Below, piece after piece: positions 59,986 through 64,000 of a stretch of 64,000 nt of DNA; position 1 is the first letter of the stretch, and each line of letters begins with the position of its first letter. Source of the stretch: JACCTU01 sp963700495 (GTDB lineage: Bacteria; Actinomycetota; Thermoleophilia; Gaiellales; Gaiellaceae); contig CAVOXT010000001.1 of the NCBI GenBank assembly GCA_963700495.1, positions 372,001-436,000 of the forward strand, given 5' to 3'. Position numbers and translations under genes: made by a program. The notes under the pieces are model-generated. The model had not been told where the DNA came from. It did not search any database and saw nothing but the letters and a program-made list of their open reading frames with translations.

Positions 59986-60857
59986 GCGGAATGCGCGACG
60001 GCGATCCCCGCCGCGAGCCCTGCGTTGTCGGCCACGAGGGCGCGGTTCGCCTCGAGCGTTCGCCCGTCGCTCTCGCGGTGGAGCCAGGAGAGGACGAACG
60101 GCGTCACGCCCTGGCCCGAGACGCCCTCGCGCGCGGCCTCGGCGAGCGCTGCCTCGATCAACTCGTCGACGTCGTCGAGGCTCTGCGCGGGCGGGTTGCC
60201 GACGACGACGCCCGAGCCGCCGAGCTCCCAGTGGGCTCGCGCGATCGCTGCCGCCTCTTCCGGTGAGTCCACGCGCGCGGACACCGGCGGCCCGCCGCCG
60301 GCGGCGTAGAAGCGCGGCAGCGTGTCCGTCCGGTAGCCGAGCGTCGGAATCCCTAGCGTCTCCAGCGCTTCGGCGGTCGCCGCCACGTCCAGGATCGACT
60401 TCGCTCCCGAGGCGACGACCACGATCTGTGCGCGCGTGAGCTCGCCGAGGTCGGCCGAGACGTCGAGGTGCTCGGCCCAGCCGCGATGTACCCCGCCGAT
60501 GCCGCCCGTGCCCATGAAGCGGATGCCGACGGTGCGTGCGACGGCGAGCGTGCCGCCGACCGTCGTTGCTCCGACCGCCTGCTGCACCGCGGCGGCGGCG
60601 ACGTCGCGCGGGCCGAGCTTGCGCGCGTCCCCGTCGAAACGTGCGAGCTCGTCGATCCCGAGCCCGACCCGCACCGAACCGTCGAGGACGCCGATCGTCG
60701 CCGGCACCGCGCCGGCCTCGCGAACGCGGCGCTCGCTCTCGAGTCCGACGGCGAGCCCTTCGCCGGGAGGAAAGCCGTGCGCGATCAGCGTCGTCTCGAG
60801 CGCGACGACGGGCGCGCCCTCGCTCAGCGCATCGGCGACCTCGGGCGAGACCTTCAC
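59982..60857 (-). CDS. psuG: Pseudouridine-5'-phosphate glycosidase
   Basis: The 291-residue enzyme has 'PVVALETTLIAHGFPPGEGLAV', 'PATIGVLDGSVRVGL', 'FMGTGGIGGVHRGW' (metal and phosphate site), 'VVASGAKSILDV' and 'GVVVGNPPAQSLD', with the catalytic lysine in the last third of the core. It splits pseudouridine phosphate to uracil and ribose-5-phosphate. GTG 60857 overlaps the kinase stop (GTGA); TTG 60860 is an alternative. Confidence 0.95.
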   Translation of the reverse strand: MKVSPEVADALSEGAPVVALETTLIAHGFPPGEGLAVGLESERRVREAGAVPATIGVLDGSVRVGLGIDELARFDGDARKLGPRDVAAAAVQQAVGATTVGGTLAVARTVGIRFMGTGGIGGVHRGWAEHLDVSADLGELTRAQIVVVASGAKSILDVAATAEALETLGIPTLGYRTDTLPRFYAAGGGPPVSARVDSPEEAAAIARAHWELGGSGVVVGNPPAQSLDDVDELIEAALAEAAREGVSGQGVTPFVLSWLHRESDGRTLEANRALVADNAGLAAGIAVAHSA

Positions 60858-61666
60858 CAAGGCATCGTCCCGAGGTTTGCGACGCAGCGCGCGGCTGCCT
60901 CGAGCCCGAGCTCCACGTCGCGGACGAGGTAGCCGGCCGCAAGTGCGTCGCCGGCGCCGGTCGTGTCCACGACGTCCGCGGGTGGTGCGGGCAGGCGGCG
61001 CCCGTCCGAGAGCTCGACCCCGTCGGCGCCGAGCTTGAGCACCCACTCCTCGGACGGAAAGGTCCCGCCGATCGCGTCGAGCTCGTCCGCGTTGGCGAAG
61101 ATCACGTCGGGCGCGAGCAGCTCGAGCCGGCGGGCGAGCCGCTCCGGGCCGAAGTCGCGGATCATGCTCCAGGACGAGAGGTCGACGCTGATCCGCCCGC
61201 CCTGGCCCTGGACTGCACCGGCTGCCTTCGCGGCGGCCTCGTCCATCGGGGAGCGGAAAAGGGCGTAGCCGGTGACGTGCAGCCACGATGCCCCGCCGAA
61301 CCAGCGCATCTCGAGCTCGTCCGAGCGGAGCTGCGGCGCGACGCCCCGATCCGACGCCATCGTCCGCTCACCGTCAGGCGAGACGAGCGAGACCACGATG
61401 CCGTTGTGGCCCTCGACCGCCGGGCCCAGCACCTCGACGCCGTGGCCGCTCAACTCCTGTGCGACGAGCTCGCCCGCGGCGTCGGTGGCTCGCTTTGCGA
61501 CCAGCCGGCCCTGGGCTCCGAGCTCTGTCGCCCAGGCGGCGACGTTCGCGGCCTGACCGCCCGCGCCGCTGCGGGTCCGAGCGGTCGCGTCGGCGCCGAA
61601 GTTCAGCGGCGAGTCGAGTCGAACGACGATGTCGAGGAGAAGATCCCCGAGGGCGCAGATGACCAC
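60854..61666 (-). CDS. psuK: PfkB-family sugar kinase, probable pseudouridine kinase
   Basis: The 270-residue ribokinase-fold protein has 'GDLLLDIVVRL', the substrate loop 'SGAGGQAANVAAWATELGA', 'FANADELDAI' and the ATP/anion motif 'VVDTTGAGDALAAGYLV' with the catalytic Asp. Coupling to psuG by GTGA makes pseudouridine the likely substrate. GTG 61666 lies 16 bases from the divergent small gene. Confidence 0.85.
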   Translation of the reverse strand: MVICALGDLLLDIVVRLDSPLNFGADATARTRSGAGGQAANVAAWATELGAQGRLVAKRATDAAGELVAQELSGHGVEVLGPAVEGHNGIVVSLVSPDGERTMASDRGVAPQLRSDELEMRWFGGASWLHVTGYALFRSPMDEAAAKAAGAVQGQGGRISVDLSSWSMIRDFGPERLARRLELLAPDVIFANADELDAIGGTFPSEEWVLKLGADGVELSDGRRLPAPPADVVDTTGAGDALAAGYLVRDVELGLEAAARCVANLGTMPW

Positions 61667-61670
61667 GACC

Positions 61671-61676
61671 TACAAT
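61671..61676 (+). promoter_or_regulatory. -10 box, leaderless start
   Basis: TACAAT lies 6 bases before ATG 61683, in the 16-base gap between divergent genes. Confidence 0.5.
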
Positions 61677-61682
61677 CGAACC

Positions 61683-61880
61683 ATGGACGGGCAGCAGAGG
61701 CGGGGTCGAATGCGTTCCTTCCTGCTCGGCGGGGTCGTCGGCGCGTCCGCGGCGATCGCCGCCGCGCGTCGGATTCGACCGAAGCAGCGCCGCCGGCGCA
61801 CCACGCCCGCAGGTCTGGCCGCGTTCGAGGACGCGCCCTGCTACGGAGAGATCGTCGAGCTCGAGCGCTCGGCTCAGTAG
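61683..61880 (+). CDS. Small basic membrane-associated protein (65 aa)
   Basis: The product has a basic start (MDGQQRRGRMRS), one short hydrophobic helix ('FLLGGVVGASAAIAAA'), a run of arginines and lysines and an acidic tail ('FEDAPCYGEIVELERSAQ'). The family is not known to me, but the -10 box placement and coding bias support it. It overlaps the convergent glycosyltransferase gene by 7 bases. Confidence 0.6.
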   Translation: MDGQQRRGRMRSFLLGGVVGASAAIAAARRIRPKQRRRRTTPAGLAAFEDAPCYGEIVELERSAQ

Positions 61881-63493
61881 TCCAGGAGGCCGAGCCGATC
61901 CGCCGCGCGCCGCACGGTGACGAAGTTGATGTCCGCATCGCCGATGAAGAGCGATTTGCCGACCACCATCACCTGCGCGGCCCGCTCGAGATACGCGGCC
62001 GGCGTCACGGTCGCATCACGCGTGCGCACCACGAGGTACGGACCGAACACGCGCGCCTCGTAGTCCGCAGCAGGGTGGGGCAGGCGCTTCTCGATCGTGA
62101 GCGTGCGCGCACAGGGGCAGTTGTTCGTGTCGTACGCGTCGAAGACCCAGACTCCGCGGCCGAGCGGGCGCTCGAGCGCGCCGAGCCGATCCGCGGCCAG
62201 CTTGGAGTCGGCGCGCGGGATCACCGTGCGCGCCGTGCTCGGGTCCTGCTCCCACGCTTCGAGGTAGACGGGTTCGTAGCCGAAGAAGATGTCGTCCGGC
62301 CGCGTCGTCGCGGCGAGCCACCGGCCGACCGCCTCGCGCGCTGAGACACGCGCTGCCGGGTCGCCCGTGAACAGCTGAGGGGTCTTTGCGTACGCCCAAC
62401 CGACCTCGGCGACGACGAGCGATGCAAGTCCGACCGCGACGACCCACCGTCCGCGCCGCCGAGCGAGCGCGAGCAGGCCCGTCGCGAGGAGGAGCATGAA
62501 GAACGGCAGCACGAAGATCAGGTGCCGCGTCTCGGGAGACGCCGTGCTCCCGAGCCGCGCAACGAGCATCGCAAGCGTCGGCGTCCCGATCGCGCAGGCG
62601 ACGAGGTAGGCCGCCTGCCGGTTGCGGCGCCAGAGCTCCGTCGTGCCGTACGCGGCGAGCAGGAGGATCGGCACGAGCACGACGGACCAGCCGGCAGTGA
62701 AGTCGCCTGCGACGTCCCTGAGATAGCGCAGCACCGGGAGCGGTGCGCCGAGGTTCCCGCTCTCCGACCCCGCCACGCCGACGTCGAAGCGGTTTGCAAG
62801 TCGCAGGTCGGCGAGCCAGAAGGGGATGCCGACGACGCCGACCGCTGCGAACGCAAGCGCCGCGGCGAGCACGCGGCGGCGCACGAGCAGCACGTACCCC
62901 GCTTGCGAGGCGAGCACGAGTGCGCCGTAGGGGTGGCTGGCGACACACGCAACCGCAGCAAGTCCCCAGAGCCCGAACCGCCAGGCGCGGCCGCGGTCGA
63001 CTGCCCAGAGCAGCGCGAGGTACGAGAGCGCGCTCGTGAACAGGAAGAGGCTGTACATCCGTCCGTAGATCCCGTGGAAGAGCAGCACCCAGCTCGCTGA
63101 CACGAGCACGGTCGCCGCCAGCGCCGGGCCGCGTCCGGCGACCCGCGCGAGCAGGACGGCGACGAGCGGGATGCTCGCGAGCGCAAACGTTGCCGATACG
63201 AGCCTGAGCGCGGTGAGTCCGCCGCCTGAGTGCGCAGCGGCCGCCGCGAGGAGGTAGTGCAGCGGCGCGCCTCCGCGCTCCTCGAGCACGATGTCGAGCA
63301 GCCGGCCGAGCGACTGCCGGCCGACGAAGAGCGCGAGCGTCTCGTCCTCGTGCGGAGGCCAGGCGGTCAACCTCGAGAAGAGAAAGGTCGCGACGGCGAG
63401 GACGCACCCGGCGACGCCCCAGCCGAACCATGCGTCCGCGACCCCGATCCGAGCCGGGGCGGCCGTCTCGCGGGTCGTCGCAACCTGCGTCAC
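61874..63493 (-). CDS. GT39/ArnT-type membrane glycosyltransferase
   Basis: The 539-residue protein has about eleven helices and the acidic pair of polyprenol-phosphate sugar transferases in the first loop ('WPPHEDETLALFVGRQSL', D-E-T). 'GGAPLHYLLAAAAAHSGGG' and 'FHGIYGRMYSLFLFTSALSYLALLW' follow. The C-terminal 150 residues are soluble and extracytoplasmic. It probably transfers a sugar from a lipid carrier to a protein or glycan. GTG 63493 follows TACCGT by 6 bases. Confidence 0.8.
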   Translation of the reverse strand: MTQVATTRETAAPARIGVADAWFGWGVAGCVLAVATFLFSRLTAWPPHEDETLALFVGRQSLGRLLDIVLEERGGAPLHYLLAAAAAHSGGGLTALRLVSATFALASIPLVAVLLARVAGRGPALAATVLVSASWVLLFHGIYGRMYSLFLFTSALSYLALLWAVDRGRAWRFGLWGLAAVACVASHPYGALVLASQAGYVLLVRRRVLAAALAFAAVGVVGIPFWLADLRLANRFDVGVAGSESGNLGAPLPVLRYLRDVAGDFTAGWSVVLVPILLLAAYGTTELWRRNRQAAYLVACAIGTPTLAMLVARLGSTASPETRHLIFVLPFFMLLLATGLLALARRRGRWVVAVGLASLVVAEVGWAYAKTPQLFTGDPAARVSAREAVGRWLAATTRPDDIFFGYEPVYLEAWEQDPSTARTVIPRADSKLAADRLGALERPLGRGVWVFDAYDTNNCPCARTLTIEKRLPHPAADYEARVFGPYLVVRTRDATVTPAAYLERAAQVMVVGKSLFIGDADINFVTVRRAADRLGLLDY

Positions 63494-63499
63494 GACGAG

Positions 63500-63505
63500 A
63501 CGGTA
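63500..63505 (-). promoter_or_regulatory. -10 box of the GT39-type gene
   Basis: TACCGT on the minus strand, 6 bases before GTG 63493. Confidence 0.45.
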
Positions 63506-63522
63506 CCCGCGGAGACCGCTGC

Positions 63523-63528
63523 TAATGT
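63523..63528 (+). promoter_or_regulatory. -10 box of the fmdB-like gene
   Basis: TAATGT lies 7 bases before GTG 63536. Confidence 0.45.
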
Positions 63529-63535
63529 CGCCGTC

Positions 63536-63811
63536 GTGCCGATCTACGAATACCGTTGCCCGAACGGGCACGTGTTCGAGGTCTTCCAACGGATGGACGA
63601 CCCGCCGCCCGAGAAGTGCGAGGTCTGCGGCGAGGGGCCGATCGAGCGCGTGCTGCTGCCCGTCGCGGTCCACTTCAAGGGCTCGGGCTTCTACTCGACC
63701 GACTACGGCCGATCGCGCAAGCGGGGGACGAAGGACTCCGGCGACAGCGGGTCGAGCTCGGAGAAGTCCTCCGAGTCGAAGCCGGAGTCGAAGCCCGCCT
63801 CTAGCGAGTGA
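63536..63811 (+). CDS. FmdB-family zinc-ribbon protein
   Basis: The 91-residue protein starts 'MPIYEYRCPNGHVFEVFQRMDDPPPEKCEVCG', the FmdB/putative regulatory zinc ribbon, continues with 'IERVLLPVAVHFKGSGFYSTDYG', and ends in a Ser/Lys/Glu-rich disordered tail. The first CxxC pair is reduced to a single Cys (C-P-N-G), so zinc binding may differ. GTG 63536. Confidence 0.9.
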   Translation: MPIYEYRCPNGHVFEVFQRMDDPPPEKCEVCGEGPIERVLLPVAVHFKGSGFYSTDYGRSRKRGTKDSGDSGSSSEKSSESKPESKPASSE

Positions 63812-64000
63812 CGCAGCCGGGGCCGTAGAGCCCCGTACCGGGCGGCGGCGGTTGCGGCGCCGAACTGCCCAGGAACATCGAGATCACGTTCCGGTTCTCC
63901 TCGCTCCCGATCAGGAACGACTCGCCGTCGATCGACGACGGCGTGCCGCCGAGACGACAGCGCAGCGTCGTCCCTGCTCTGAAGTTGACCCAGCCGAGCT
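63801..64000 (-). CDS. Hypothetical protein, C-terminal part
   Basis: On the minus strand a frame is open from the right edge to TAG 63801-63803. The visible 66 residues include 'LGWVNFRAGTTLRCRLGG', 'DGESFLIGSEENRNVISMFLGSSAP' and a Pro/Gly-rich end 'PPPPGTGLYGPGCVTR'. Two cysteines and the style suggest an exported protein, but I cannot name it. It overlaps the fmdB-like gene end by 11 bases. The N-terminal part lies outside the window. Confidence 0.5.
   Translation of the reverse strand, partial: LGWVNFRAGTTLRCRLGGTPSSIDGESFLIGSEENRNVISMFLGSSAPQPPPPGTGLYGPGCVTR

Noticed and set aside
1..64000. CRISPR arrays, insertion sequences, prophage or integrative element
   Set aside because: No repeat-spacer pattern, transposase, integrase or terminal repeats were seen on either strand.

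Overview
The window looks like an actinobacterium with very GC-rich DNA, most probably of the class Thermoleophilia (Gaiellales or Solirubrobacterales type). This is inferred from three things: the actinobacterial heat-shock order dnaK-grpE-dnaJ-hspR-clpB; a phosphatidylinositol module (inositol-phosphate synthase, CDP-alcohol transferase, PAP2 protein); and start-codon overlaps of the GTGA/ATGA type joining most operons. The exact taxon is not proven. A large share of genes carry a TANNNT box only 6 to 10 bases before the start codon and no Shine-Dalgarno, which points to widespread leaderless transcription.

Layout. 1-2.8 kb: tail of rsfS, a PD-(D/E)XK endonuclease gene running into tRNA-Ala(GGC), a secreted protein, and a primary-type sigma factor. 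2.9-6.4 kb: a compact, translationally coupled peptide locus, which is the most novel item here. It has a 70-aa precursor-like peptide with one hydrophobic segment, an ABC ATPase, a polytopic permease, a protein fusing a PqqD-like (RiPP recognition) domain to an M50 site-2 protease, and a small membrane protein. No radical SAM or other modifying enzyme is present. 6.4-20 kb: 2-oxoglutarate dehydrogenase E1, a GAF/HAMP diguanylate cyclase, two nucleotidyltransferase-like proteins, a kynureninase/formamidase pair, a secreted sugar-hydrolase-like protein, and a MocR regulator divergent from two small genes. 20-29.7 kb: a membrane protein, then a run of genes each broken by single-base frameshifts (GT2 glycosyltransferase, UDP-GlcNAc 2-epimerase, metallophosphoesterase, trypsin-like protease, zincin, ornithine carbamoyltransferase, membrane protein), probably consensus errors in a weakly covered stretch. 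tRNA-Ala(TGC) lies inside it. 29.7-36.9 kb: cupredoxin-like protein, cyclic-2,3-diphosphoglycerate-synthetase-type GTPase, M3-like peptidase, YjbQ with an ABC-2 exporter, and an RlmD/TrmA-type methyltransferase.

36.9-47.6 kb: membrane protein, uracil-DNA glycosylase, GT4-PHP fusion, Ino1, PgsA, PAP2 protein, DUF202 protein, peptidase T, MoaA and two EamA transporters. 47.6-54 kb: the chaperone operon under the HspR repressor, with an extended -10 promoter. 54-64 kb: PhoX-like secreted phosphatase, a saccharopine-dehydrogenase-like enzyme with a proline linker and an extra C-terminal domain, cupin, PPOX-type and GYD proteins, a pseudouridine catabolism pair (kinase and PsuG) with a GNAT enzyme, a GT39-type mannosyltransferase-like protein, and an FmdB zinc ribbon.

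The genes are mostly chromosomal housekeeping and lipid or envelope functions. No CRISPR array, insertion sequence, prophage or replication origin was seen.
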